Below, piece by piece: positions 9,401 through 20,590 of a DNA stretch of 64,000 nt. How positions within the stretch are numbered: the stretch's first letter is position 1; each line of letters begins with the position of its first letter. The position numbers and the translations under genes are program-made. The stretch lies in contig OX235279.1 in the NCBI GenBank assembly GCA_944472155.2, positions 156,758,199 through 156,822,198 on the forward strand, written 5' to 3'. The notes under the pieces were generated by a model, which saw only the letters and a program-made list of their open reading frames with translations, did not search any database and was not told the origin of the DNA. The stretch comes from Trichobilharzia szidati. Lineage: Eukaryota; Platyhelminthes; Trematoda; Strigeidida; Schistosomatidae.

Positions 9401-10689
9401 CTTTTCCAGCTTACACGATTCAGTAAAGCAAAGCGATGACACTCGTTTAGTGTCCGTTTTTCTTCTCAAGGGTTGAAGAATACCATTCTGTATGTTTCTA
9501 AACAGGGATGAAATTACCAATTTTGAAGGCGTTGCCTTAGGGGGATAAGTGATTCACGGTTAAGTGCAAGGTGAAAATGGATTCTTCTATACATGAGAAA
9601 TGCTAGTGTACCGTATTGCTTCAAGCAAAAGATGGTTTTAAATAAGATTGGCGTCATTGACAACTATGCATTATCATGTAGTCTTTAATGGTATCCATCC
9701 AATTAGCAGGTCGCTTAGCTATTCAACTGCATAAGGTTATTCTTAACTTATCCTTGAATTTAACTCTCTTCCTTACTTGTATGCTTCATTTAATATTTCG
9801 TCTTGGCAAAGATATTCTGAAGAGCTATTGTTCATTTTAACAACTCTTCATTCTCCAGTTTTAGATAATAATAGTAATAATATTATTATCATTAATGGTA
9901 TTAACCAAATAGTGTTAGTGTTGGATTTGAACATCGTGTTGTAGAATATAATTGCATATTAGTTAAGTTTGTTCTGTAATATAACACACTGTGACTGATA
10001 CAGTATTAAAAACTGTATGAAGTTTCAAGCACAGCTTATTGCAGGTTATAATGGTATCACAAACGGCTTTCTGATCTGCTTGATTCATTTTTTCTCTACT
10101 CCTTGTTGATTATTTCGACTTTTCATCTATCTGGTTTCGGCGTTGCGGCATTTCGATTGAACTTGTGTTTCACATTGATTGCATACACAAAAATTCAGTG
10201 ATTAACCTGTCTCTTTCTATCTACTTAAAATCTTTGCCTTGTTCTATCCACTCGATATTGACTGCTGACGACTAATAAATCAGGAGATTTCAATAATGAA
10301 ATCAAACAATTAAGTGAGGAGAATACCACAAGTGAATAAATCCCCACTAGATTTTGTTCAAAAATGTATGAGAAGAGCCATAAGAAAAAAATGATTATTG
10401 ATGTGAATAATTAAAATAATGTTAATGATGCAGAATTAAGGCCTCGATAGTATTGGCATATGAAGAAGGAATGTTGGAAGGCCTACGTAGGATTCTGAAT
10501 GAGACTGGAATTAGGGTGACAATTTCAGCAACCGACCAACTCGTCGACAAAATTTGTCCGTATAAGAACCCGATAGATCCAACTGAGGAAAGCAATTGAA
10601 TTTATCAAATACCATGTAACGACTGGTAGATCGGGTTGATGAGATTAGAGAGAGAAAGAGAGAGGGGAAAGATAATATTGACGGTCGTT
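9401..10689. other. Unassigned DNA with short AT-rich repeats
   Basis: No gene or known element recognised. There is an ATA/AATA-rich run at about 9867-9897 and a purine-rich GAGA run at about 10,648-10,668. Open frames are short and interrupted. Confidence 0.45.
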
Positions 10690-10875
10690 CGTTTTACACT
10701 ACGAACCAATGTGATTTAGAGGGATCACTGGAATCTAGGGAGGAGCTGTTTCGCCCTATTTTCGAGAAACCTTCAGTGGTGCATACCCACGCCATCAGTA
10801 GATCTCGAACCCGGAACCTTTACGTTACGAGACCAATCTCATTGACCATTCACCCACTTCGGCTGGAATTCAATG
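10690..10875 (-). mobile_element. tRNA-derived SINE, family C
   Basis: On the reverse strand a tRNA-like head reads GGGTGAATGGTCAATGAGAT, then GTCTCGTAACGTAAAGG, then a B-box-like GGGTTCGAGATC. Downstream is a body with CGAAACAGCTCCTCCCTAG. The same body and head order recurs at 31,800-31,980 and partly at 15.3, 44.3, 56.9 and 58.7 kb. Family limits are approximate. Confidence 0.65.
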
Positions 10876-11904
10876 AGTTCCAACCTTGTCAACTGATGAT
10901 ATAGTGATGTGCTCACCAATGGCTTCGATGAGAATCCACCTGGCCTTGACATGGTGGACTCCACTGGTCAAGACTTCCCCGGTTTAGAACGATCTCTCTA
11001 GCTCATTTTGGTTCGTGGGGAAAATCCAACAATTAAAATTAATCCGAAATCCCCAAAATTCTACAATCTGAATAATATTTGCAGTTGGTTATCAGGTATC
11101 TTATTGGGAAGGAAAACTATTCTGAAGACAAGGAGTGAATTAGAAATTGTCTATGACAACATCCTCAAACATGCTTAGCAACGTCAGAGATGAATGAGCA
11201 TAAAGAATCAAGGGTCTGTGCCATGTATAAAATAAATGCAAAGCCTAGATTGTTATCAATCTGGTGTTTCGTATTCGTTGTATGTGTCGGTCAATACAGA
11301 ACTCCTTATTGACCTTATGATTTCTTCTCCTAACCACTTTGAACAGTGCTCAGAAAGACGATGGTGGGCTTCTCAAGTGAGTGGTTCCCTCATGTAAGTA
11401 TAGTCATCAAGATCAGTCAGATTTGTAAATGCACACTGAAGTGACCAAACTTGCCAGCTAATCCTTCACGTGCATTGTAATTATACAACAAGTGGTGATT
11501 TTTGAGCATGATTTTGTGACCAAGAATGCTTTAGCTATTATCTCTCTGAGTTCAAATGCCAATAATTCAGTAACTGCATCTTCTATGAACAATATCTGCT
11601 CTGATCATAGAAACTTTCGCAAATTTTCGTGGTCAGGCGTTGTTAAATAATGAGTTCTACATTTTGTTTTCGTATTCTTAGCACGAGACATCAGACAGAG
11701 TACTGACAAGTTTTCGTTTGTATACAACAAAGGTTACAAACGATGTAAAATTTGTCAACTGGCTAACCTATGACCCTTTGATTATTATCCGTCAATTCGT
11801 ATTTGCCTGAAATTGAATTCTGTTAAGCTGAATTCGTTTCGAATGTCTGTGGTTAGTAATTGTAGTGTGTAATTGTAAAGCGTGATGAGAAATTATAGCA
11901 AGTA
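10876..11904. other. Unassigned DNA upstream of a PLE
   Basis: No recognisable coding match. It could hold the decayed 5' part of the PLE that becomes recognisable at 11.9 kb, but I see no RT fingers motifs here. Confidence 0.4.
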
Positions 11905-11919
11905 GTTCTGAATAGTGAG

Positions 11920-13035
11920 ATGTTTAGACAAAGAGATGGCATTGCGATGAGATCACCACTGGGTCTTTTGCCGGTTGATTGTTTTACGGCAAAGCTTGAA
12001 AACTCTCACTTTAGTCAAACCATCGATCATTTCGACATTTATGAAAGATACGTAGACGACACTTTAGTTATCTGCGATAATAACGTAATTCTTGATGATG
12101 TCTTGTTTGTTTCCAACAACTGCCACCCTCCTTCACAATTCACCATAGAAAAGGAATCTGAATGGTTTTTTCGTTTCTTGATGTGTACTTAGTAGAGGTA
12201 ATAACGGATCTCTCAAGAGATCAATCCACCGGAAACGTACATGGAACGGACAACTAACTAATTTTTATAGTTGGTTGCCTATCTCCAGGAAAAGGGACCT
12301 AATTCATTCACTCTGCTTTAGGATAAGAAACATTTGTAGTTCTGATTGTGTTGACTCAGAAATTGACTTTCTAAGAGCCACGCTAGCAGAAAACGGTTAT
12401 CCGAACCGATTTATTGACAGTAACACGAAAGATAAGCAGTCGAAACTGGTCACCGACTCAGTTTCAAAGAGAGACTTATTCATGAACTTGGAATTCAGAG
12501 GTGATCAAGATATGCTTCAGATATGCTCAAAAACTGTATCTCTAAAGTGTTCAGTAGGACATTCTTTGCAGCAAAACTAAAAATGACGTTTACCGGCCGC
12601 AAGTTGTTCTCCATAGTTGTAAAAGAAATGATCCTCCGTCTGGCTGCCTCCATGTGCATCTGTCAGCTCATCTGTTCTTGTGGAGTAAGGTATATTGGCC
12701 GTAGCCAGAGGACGCTTTCCACACGGATACGAGAACATATTCCAGCATAGTCTTACGAGGGAGAAAAGAAGTGTGTGCGAAGCTCTATTCTAGGACACCT
12801 GATCGACTACTGTTACTCTGCCAACAGTGACCATGATTTCAAGAACATATACCATATACGGTGTGGAATCAAGCTGTAAATCAAAATCAAAATAAAAAAA
12901 TACCAAATCCATACTAACTTGCAGCGTTTTCTTCGTTACAGACTTCTAAATACAGCGGAGGCCTTGGCAATTCATGACTTTAAGCCAGACCTTTGTGTAC
13001 AAAAGAAGTATGTACAATCTCTACTTCTGCCTTGA
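11920..13035 (+). pseudogene. PLE RT/GIY-YIG polyprotein remnant
   Basis: RT part: FRQRDGIAMRSPLG (motif B) and YERYVDDTLVICDN (motif C, catalytic YVDD intact) at about 11,923-12,095. Linker: PISRKRDLIHSLCFRIRNIC and CVDSEIDFLRATLAENGYP (12,275-12,405). Endonuclease: CSCGVRYIGRSQRTLSTRIR with the Y-I-G-R core at about 12,690, then EH, then ILGHLIDY; after an insertion it resumes as AEALAIHDFKPDLCVQKKYV (about 12,958-13,015). A stop follows EHIPA, and frameshifts lie near 12,185 and 12,525. In PLEs this protein reverse-transcribes the element and the GIY-YIG domain nicks the target. Confidence 0.87.
12855..12900 (+). mobile_element. Truncated SINE A 3' end inserted in the PLE endonuclease
   Basis: ATACGGTGTGGAATCAAGCT followed by an A-rich tail matches the last ~45 bases of SINE family A (compare 20,005-20,050). 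PLE codons stop exactly before it (FKNIYH) and resume in the same frame after it. Flanks share TACCA, a possible short target duplication. Confidence 0.72.
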
Positions 13036-13700
13036 TCGTAGAGGGACAGACATTTATTTATTTTGTTTATTTATCTATTCTATGTACCTTTCTCTTATTA
13101 CTGCGATTATTATTATTGTTATTACTATTCTTACTCTGGATTGTTTCCACTAATCCCACTTGTTATTTCAAATCCAAAATTATTATTCTTTGTCTTTACA
13201 CTATTGAAATCTATTTTACAAATTCCACACGACATTATGTCACATTTTATATTCGCCTACTAATCCCATTATTATGCACCCGTTTACAACATTTCATTTT
13301 TTTCCTTTTCTCTATTCAATTTGTATTCTCTTCCTTTATTACGTCAACTGTTACTATTACTATTCTCACTTTGAACTGTCCCCGGTATTATTTCACTTGT
13401 TCCACTTGTCATTCTAAGTCAATTCTTTTTTACAACGTTAAATTCTACGCTATCAAATTTCACACAATATTACGTAACGTTTTTATTTTATTCGATTTGC
13501 CTACTAATCCTATAATTATGCACCCGTTTTCAACATCTATACACCTTATGTATTATTCTATATATGATATTGATTGTTTCGCTAATTGACATATAACTAT
13601 GATTATCATCACAGCTATTTTAATTGCATTTCGTACTATTATTACTTCATGTGTTCACACTTTTAATCCAATTCCCAATTTCTTAAAACCAAATATATAC

Positions 13701-13750
13701 GATTGTACAGCTTGATAATAAATTTGTTGAAAAGAGTCTCTCCGCTGAAT
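13701..13750 (+). ncRNA. Hammerhead-like motif, copy A, at PLE 3' end
   Basis: CAGC 13,708-13,711 can pair with GCTG 13,744-13,747. Between them lie TTGATAA, a weak AA/TT helix II, GAAA and an AGA/TCT helix III. Relative to copy F the core is further decayed. It lies at the 3' end of the most complete PLE. Confidence 0.33.
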
Positions 13751-14044
13751 ACTGTGTTCCTGATGCTACAATTATCATAATGTGAATATTTAATTTATTA
13801 TATCTAAACAGACTGTGCGAAATTGTGTTTGCCTACTCCTTAGGCCAGAATTCTGTTGTACCATTTTGTAAAAATTTTGAAGTTTTCACTACTTCCGCAT
13901 AGATAAACATTTCGCATTCGTCACATTGTGCGTCCATCTGTTGTATGCTGGCTGTAAGGAATTAATTGAAAAGTGTAGAACACCTTTTGTAGATAAAGAT
14001 AACAAGCAACCCAGGTAAAGATAATATGACATTCATCATTTACA
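13751..14044. other. Unassigned spacer
   Basis: Just under 300 bases with no recognised feature. Confidence 0.4.
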
Positions 14045-14310
14045 CATTGGTGCCTCAATGATAGGACACTCATCTGCAAATCATGTGGGAGGTCGTGGGT
14101 GGAGTTCCAGCCGATCCATTCCTGAAATTTTCGCCAGGGTGAGTGGGCAACAACAATAGGTCAGGAGAAGAGGGAAACTTAAGTGAACAAGAAGATGGCA
14201 GCCTCATCTCGTAGACGCACACACCACTATCGATACGGGAACTTTAAAAGTTTCAAAGCTTGAAGCCCTTTATTCCACTCATCAGAATGCAAGTTAGGAA
14301 TGGGAAGAAG
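14045..14310 (+). mobile_element. tRNA-derived SINE, family B
   Basis: A tRNA-like head (GCCTCAATGATAGGACACTC, then GGTGGAGTTCCAGCC as a degenerate B box) leads through a body to the family 3' end AGCTTGAAGCCCTTTATTCC. The same 3' end (seen reversed as GGAACATAGGGCTTCAAGC) closes the better-preserved copy at 25,560-25,765. Confidence 0.6.
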
Positions 14311-14604
14311 GTGTCACTTCACTAATTAATTGATTGACTGTTTTTCAAATTTTGTCTTTAATTTAGGGACAGACATATGAACGTTGTGCATTTGATCGAT
14401 GCTAAGAGGTAGAGGCATTAAAATTTATAGAAGATTTAGAAGAAGATCGCAACTTTTACCACACTGCGATTATGGAAGAAAATGACTGAAGCGAACAGAA
14501 ACAAAACAAAAGAAAGAATAATTAAGAGACAAAAATACAAAAGAATATTTTTCACTACAAAATTGTTTGTTGAATTTGCAGACTACTTCGTCTTCCTTTT
14601 CTTG

Positions 14605-14705
14605 GATTCCTTTATGCATTCCGAGTAGAGCATGAGAGTTTTGAAGCTTGAGTTCAGAAGTTTCAGTAGTGGTGGCGTTAATAGCCTAACACCGTAACTT
14701 CGCCC
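14605..14705 (-). mobile_element. SINE family B, 3' portion
   Basis: Plus strand reads GCATTCCGAGTAGAGCATGA followed by GAAGCTTGAG and GAAGTTTCAGTAGTGGTGG, the reverse complement of the SINE B 3' end. No tRNA head is visible, so it is 5'-truncated. Confidence 0.55.
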
Positions 14706-15299
14706 TTTTGTAGGCATACTATCACCATTCTGAATCTTCGCACACGAACAAGGCTGACAATAACCAACGCTTGATGATTAAATTGTGCGCAGAGTTTTCC
14801 TTACGGCCGAGCTGGTCATTTTCAACAAGACTAACTCACACACTCATATCGGAGGCGAGTATTCACGAACAAGCGACGATGGTAGTAGAGAAGCGGTGTC
14901 ACGGGAACTAACTATAAACTGCGCAACATTCAACCGATTAATGACCACCTACTAACATGCTGAAATCTGATTGGTTGTTTGTCTGATTAGTGGTTTGCAA
15001 GCAGACAATACACTTTTGGTGCAGTTTAAATTCGGACTGACAGACTATTGAGTTAGTCTGTAGTTACAGGTAATGGGAGGGTTTCGAGTGTATTGGCTGG
15101 AAATCTGGGGACCTGGACCTCCAACCTACGTCGCTGGTGAGCATTCAATCACTGAACCACAAACAAACAAAGTAACTAATCAACACTACCAAACACATTC
15201 GCTTAATTTCGATCTTAAGCTTTCCAAGGATATAGATTCGTTACTATGCAAATATATCGCCTTGAGACTGATGCGTCGGTTCGAGAGAGAATGAGTGAA
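14706..15299. other. Unassigned spacer
   Basis: No element recognised. A short open frame at 15,073-15,294 has no family resemblance. Confidence 0.4.
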
Positions 15300-15430
15300 A
15301 ATACCAAGGAGCACACTGGATAGCTGTTGACGTCCAGGTCGCACATATGACTCAGTGAGTGATTGAATGGATAGCCAATTGGTCTGCTAACTTGAGAATC
15401 TTGGATTCTAACCATGATGTGGTCATCGAT
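15300..15430 (+). mobile_element. Degenerate SINE family C fragment
   Basis: Contains the recurring phrase CACTGGATAGCTGTTGACGT and a tRNA-like GGATAGCCAATTGGTCTGCT with TTGGATTCTAACC in the B-box position. Similar phrases occur in the family C copies. Boundaries are approximate. Confidence 0.4.
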
Positions 15431-15945
15431 GCCCACTGCTGGAAATTCTCAAACGAAGAACAGGACAGTTATTCTCAGTGCTACTCTGCTTTTCAGTTAC
15501 TGTATAAGTGATGTCAATTCGTGACAAAATCTACGTTGGAATTAATGTTTTGCTGAAGTCGAATTAAAAGTGTCACGTAGCTTCACCTAAAACCACTTCT
15601 CCGTTAAGTAATAAAGCATACTGACATGTAATGTTAGGCATAATCCATTTTCAACTGAAAAAACAACTCGCTGTGTCTCTTGAGACATTGAGTTCAACTT
15701 TGACACCCTCATCCCTTTCAGACGCGTGTTAAATAATATCGCTTAATATTTTTGAAGAGAAGGACGGCCAGTGAACGAGTCACAACACGTTGCTTTAAGG
15801 AAATAGGTGAACTGGAAATAGAAGTGGTCAGATGAGACACTTTATTCATGCAAAGATCGGGGAATACTGATCTCAGAGTGGATGAGAAAATAGTAATATT
15901 CAAGATGAATTCGAAACACTCTTCACCTGACAGTTGGGAAATGTT
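15431..15945. other. Unassigned spacer
   Basis: No recognised gene or repeat. Confidence 0.4.
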
Positions 15946-16189
15946 TCTGATGTGGTTGCATTCTCTGACCTGAGTGCTGCATCAATTACGAAGTGGCTTT
16001 CATCGTCCTGCTTCTAGACAACATCACTTCAGTGCAAAATGCAATGTGTGAAGTATGAACTTGTTTGAATTCCTTCTTCATGAGTGATATAATCGTATCT
16101 CCTGGCAACTGTCGTGACCGGTTGTTAATTTGTATCAGTATCGACTGTTTGTAATGACTTGGAATTCGAGTCTCCTGTCATGTAGTTTA
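15946..16189 (-). mobile_element. 3' region of the 16-kb GIY-YIG element
   Basis: On the minus strand this follows the endonuclease remnant. It aligns with 9.13-9.29 kb (3' of the plus-strand sister) and more loosely with the arms of the 58.4-kb palindrome; shared words are GATGTGGTTG, TCTCTGA and GCTTTCATC read on the plus strand. It is therefore likely a 3' UTR or pLTR of this lineage. Confidence 0.52.
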
Positions 16190-16620
16190 TTCTTCTCATT
16201 GCTTGATAAATTTGATCTCTAATAATGGTGTGTGTATGTATATCTGTCGATCACTGATTCATCTGAGTACTGACCAGCTTTCTAGGAATTCTGTGTCATT
16301 TGTTTGGTGTTTCCACTTTTCAAGATTTCTACATTTTCCCAGTCAATTTGGTAACCACAATGGTTATCTGCATGCATTTAAATGAGACAAGAATATATGT
16401 TGAGTCTTTCGGCAGCCAGTTTATGTTCTTGAAGTCGAGAAGGATGTCTGTTGTGACAAGTATCACAATGTAACAGAACTCATGTGCTAATAGTAGATTT
16501 TGTAGATGCTGTTTTGAACTTGTCACCATTTTTCTATGCTTTGTCTTTGGGTCCGCATTAGTATTGAATATAGTGATTGTGTTGGTTTGTTGGTACATTA
16601 TTTGTTCCGATTTGTTTAGG
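16190..16620 (-). pseudogene. GIY-YIG endonuclease remnant, second PLE-like lineage
   Basis: Reverse-strand frames contain RLQEHKLAAERLNIYSCLI, then MHADNHCGYQIDWENVEILK, then GNTKQMTQNS and VIDRYTYTHH. The blocks R-L-Q-E-H-K-L-A and I-D-W-E-N-V-x-I-L are typical of GIY-YIG domains carried by RT elements distinct from the C-x-C-x-x-x-Y-I-G-R PLEs elsewhere in the window. Two stops and at least one frameshift are present. No RT part was found upstream (16.6-17.2 kb). Confidence 0.66.
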
Positions 16621-17244
16621 CATTATATCTGTTATTCCAAGAAATATTCTTCGTATATCTATGTACATCTATGGTAGGATAAATTTTCTAGTGGTTTCTG
16701 AGGATGTCTGCTTGCAGCCAGATCAAAATCATCCACTGAAGCTGAGTATCTTCTCTATTATTTGACAGCCAAACGTGTGGATTTGTGAAGAGCGTATTTC
16801 TATCATACACGGATGTCACGGTCTCTAGTTATAAAACGTGGGGGCAGTTATTTTACAGCCTTGAGTTGCCAATCAGAAAACACACTCATTATTTTGCACA
16901 GTGGAACTACAGATTATTCTAAGTTGCCGAAACCCATACAACATACTGCGCCCGTGACCATCTTCGTTGAAGTAAGAAGGAAGGCGAGATGTTTTAGTCT
17001 GAAATGTTCGCATTTCTCTTACTTGTTGGCCTCTCTCCTGCTACAGACACTCTAAAATATGCATGATATTGCTGGAACACGAACATTGATCGTTTAATCC
17101 TACTCAGCAGACTTTAGGCGTGAATACGTCAATGGAGGAAATATGACGACGTAATCACTTATAACTGACACAAGTAGAAAATAAATATTTCTCATAAGAT
17201 AAGAAGAAAATTCGAGAAGTTTCTGGTAAGTGCCTAAAACGACG
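16621..17244. other. Unassigned spacer
   Basis: The word ATCAAAATCATCCAC at 16,725 recurs next to the 58.4-kb palindrome (58,586), suggesting shared repeat origin. Nothing else recognised. Confidence 0.4.
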
Positions 17245-17330
17245 ACATCAGTGGCTCAGTGGTAGAATGCCTCTCAAACACATACGTGATCTGAGTGGGA
17301 TCTCCCCTCAAGAATCGAAATAACGAAGGT
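17245..17330 (+). repeat. tRNA-like SINE head (degenerate)
   Basis: CATCAGTGGCTCAGTGGTAG is an A-box-like start, and GTGGGATCTCCCC sits where a B box is expected. No body or tail could be matched. Confidence 0.38.
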
Positions 17331-18849
17331 GATATTGAAGCGAATATTCTCGTAATCCGCCTTTGTAATTAACTATAGGAAGCATTTCAGATAGCTGTCT
17401 CGCGAATCCTATTCTCCAGCAATCAGTCAGTACAGTCACAGATTAAGTAGAAGACACCACTTTTGAACAGAGCCGTGTGCATTTTTCAGTTTCCTGGCTC
17501 CTTTGAGTAAAACTAAACGGGTTACGCATACCGTTGAGTCCGTAAACATATTCTAGAACACTACTCAGAGGAGAAAACAGAAATACTAACAGTTCTCTAC
17601 TTCAGCTTCTTGTCAACTGTCGACACTGGGTGCCACCGCACGTATGCTTCACAGTGATTCGGAGTGAATTCATCAGTATCTCACGAAAAGACTTCGGAGA
17701 TGCTACTTTTATAAATACTCAAATCACTGTCATTTGAGTCTTGAAGCCAGAACTCTACTTTCATGCATTTGTCGTCAAACAGAATGATTTAGGTTCTGTA
17801 GTCTTTTCTGGTATGGATAACTCGATCACCGTACAGACGAAGGTGCATTGGAGAAAGAAGGCAACAGCGGCAAAGAAGCACGATAGTAGGCAGTACGAGA
17901 TGTGGACAAGTGATTCAGAGATTCAAATTTCAGTCAATGAGATTCGGTTGCGAATGTTGTTCCTCTGCATTTAAATGATAGGTGAGGCTCATAACCTGTA
18001 GAATTAAAGTTTGTTTCTGGCGACTGGATTCAAGGCAATATTGGACACAACAGATTACTTTCATGTAATTACTCAACGTTGCACTGGTCAAACGGCTACC
18101 TGATAAAAAGCCAGACAGATGTTATCAACACGGATTCTAACAACAATTTCTCCTGTAATCTTACAAGTAAGGAAGACCGAATATGAGGAAAGACGACTAA
18201 GCAGAAACACTGTGACCGATATTGATACAAACGACCACAAAACAAAGAGGAATGAGGCGTAGGAAGAAAGAAACTGTAGTTAAGTGGATGCACTCTACAC
18301 ACGGATACGGTTACCTGTCTTCTTAGCTATTCCTCATAATATTTTCAATTTGCGCTTGCCTTTATGCTGCCTGATTATTAGTAAGTAGTATGAGATTTTG
18401 TTTTGCTTACCATTTCGTTACACTGTAGCAATAGTTATTGATTTCCATTGGAATCCATCTAATTCAATGTATCAACATTCTATATGGTCTCTCATAATTG
18501 TCTCCTCATTGTTAAACAGCATCTGCTGTACATTTCTTCTTCCTGCTCTTCCAATGTTTATTCGAATCTATTTATTCTTCTTGATCTAAATATTCGCGCA
18601 TTGTTTGTCTGTGATTGACTGTTAGTTGTTGTTTTTGATACACAAGGCTCTGCTCTCATTTCACTTAATAACGCAGAGTGACAGTGAATTCGACGGCTGG
18701 AACATCTCATAATTTGAGTACTGTGATTTTGACTAACCCAGTATCTTTTGGATTTCTTGCATCACTCACACATTTGGTTTAATTAATCAGTTGCAGTTAT
18801 AAGGCCGGATTTCTTAGACTAAGTCTACAAATACGAAAGCACATCCCTG
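17331..18849. other. Unassigned DNA
   Basis: About 1.5 kb with only short open frames (for example 17,741-17,974) that match nothing I know. No internal repeat was seen. Confidence 0.4.
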
Positions 18850-19520
18850 CAGGCTTATAAACGGTGGAGAGGGAGAATGTGGCGCAGAACACTTGATTAG
18901 CTCCGGTCACTCACACAACCAACCTAGACTAACACTGATGTTAAGATTATCATTTATCGGATTCACAATGACTTGACGCCTCTTTTTACATTCCAGACGT
19001 CTAAAGACAGCATAAGTCTTGGCTATTCATGAATTCAAGCCAGATCATCGTGTACAGAAGAAGTATGTGAGGTGTCGTTTTCTTCCTTAACTGCGAAATA
19101 AGAAGGACGGATGAAAATATTTAATAACCCTGTCGTTCTGTTCATTAAATCTGTGTACCTTTTCTCTTATTTCTGTTATTATTGTTATTATTATTCCCAT
19201 TGGTTCACATTGGAACTGAGGAATTCCGATGTATATCCCCATTTCACCCTGTTCTCTGCAACCTCTTACCTGCCTCCACGATCTCTCACCCATAATTTCA
19301 ACACATTTATAAGGCAGGCTTTTGAGGTGCACTCTGACAGTCATTGAAACTTTTGGTATCATAGCGTTTTAATCTATTTTTACGTTCGAAAACTAATTCT
19401 AAATTAAACAGAAACCACCCGAGTGTTTAATTAACTCGTATGATCAATGTTGATAGATTATCTTTTTCTTTTTATCTATTTATCTTCCCTGTGACCTAGA
19501 TCACTGAATTTCCTTCTCGA
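18850..19520 (+). mobile_element. PLE endonuclease C-terminus and 3' UTR fragment
   Basis: Codons read HLISSGHSHN, then after decay VLAIHEFKPDHRVQKKYV (about 19,020-19,073), matching the PLE endonuclease C-terminus at 12.96-13.02 kb, with two in-frame stops between. The following T/ATT-rich DNA (19,150-19,200) matches the PLE 3' UTR at 13.05-13.14 kb. The terminal structured motif was not found. Confidence 0.72.
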
Positions 19521-19861
19521 TCGCCACTGATTTTAGTTTCCTCCCTTTATCTCGTTTAACTACTGTGTAAATAATCATCTGGGATAACTAGGTATACTTG
19601 TATGATGGAGAATTGACGTCAGTTAGAGAACCACTGAATACCAGCAGGGAGTACTGGATAGCTATCTCATCCTTGTTTGAGAATCATCTTTCACTGTGGA
19701 TCGAAGCAGCATGTAGCGTCAGGGTGAACAAAGATCTCTCTGAGGACTCAGGTACTGCCGTGCCATAGACGAATATCTGTCCTCATACCTGACTTCATGG
19801 ACCCCGTTGGTTATGATTTCTCACCAAATCTGTCAAATGGATTCCATAGTTCGTGACTAGT
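19521..19861. other. Unassigned spacer
   Basis: Includes CAGCAGGGAGTACTGGATAG near 19,642, a phrase related to SINE family C. Otherwise unassigned. Confidence 0.35.
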
Positions 19862-20050
19862 TAGCGTCGGTGGCACAGTGGTTAGGACTCTCGCCGACCA
19901 TGCACATGGTCTGGGGTTCGATCCCCTGCCGACGTACACCCGATATCTATGGTCGGCCTGTGAAATTTGGGCTACCGGTATCCATGCTGAAAATGCCATA
20001 CTTGTACTGAAAATACGGTGTGGCATCAAGCTGTAATCAAAAAAAAATAA
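19862..20050 (+). mobile_element. tRNA-derived SINE, family A (best copy)
   Basis: The head GGTGGCACAGTGGTTAGGAC contains a clear A box and GGGTTCGATCCCC a canonical B box. The body has ATCTATGGTCGGC and GGGCTACCGGTATCCATGC. The 3' end GGTGTGGCATCAAGCTGTAA is followed by an A-rich tail. Length is about 190 bases. The copy at 8,836-9,018 is the same family in inverse orientation and differs at scattered positions only. Confidence 0.88.
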
Positions 20051-20547
20051 AGCATTGGATTGGAATTCATCTCAATAACTGAATGGTCGATGACCCTGAT
20101 TTGTAACCTGAAGTGCCCGAAGTACGTACTATCTGAGAGCGCCAAGCAAGCAGGACGAAGCAGTCATCCAGTAGTACTCATGTGCTATGTCTTAAGTGGT
20201 TGTCCAACTGACCTCAGTTCATGGTCAAACTTGAAATCACTGACATGATCCTGCCAACCAGCAGTGGTTAATAGTTTATGTGATCAGATTCTTACCTGAC
20301 TGCATTACAAAATTCGAACAGACTATTTCTGCCTCACTGTTAATAGTCTGAGGCACAGTTAACTATGACCCCTATGTAAGTCCCCTACTGAACACCTTGA
20401 AAAGAGCGACTTCATTTGCTGTATTTTTCTTCAGCCTTCTGCACTGCTGTTTTATAATTCTATGTTGTCACTAATTAAATACCATCACCTAGTAATACAA
20501 TTCACGTTAATTTTGCCTCTTATTATCTAATTTACTAGTTCGTTAGT

Positions 20548-20590
20548 TAATTATTATTATTACTATTATTATCACTATTATTGTTATACA
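20548..20590. repeat. ATT-type microsatellite
   Basis: Imperfect TTATTATTATTACTATTATT run. Confidence 0.8.

Larger units (their letters stand above)
11905..13750 (+). mobile_element. Penelope-like element (PLE), RT + GIY-YIG, 5'-truncated
   Basis: Plus-strand PLE with palm-region RT, linker, GIY-YIG endonuclease and a T-rich 3' UTR of about 650 bases. The UTR contains the recurring phrases TACTAATCC and TTATGCACCC and ends with the short structured motif at 13,701-13,750. It is the most complete PLE in the window, though it starts only at RT motif B. Related 3' regions occur near 19.1, 43.7 and 52.3 kb. Confidence 0.85.

Noticed and set aside
12993..13589. 198-codon open frame after the PLE endonuclease
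   Set aside because: T-rich, low-complexity hydrophobic translation lying in the PLE 3' UTR; related 3' UTRs do not keep the frame open.
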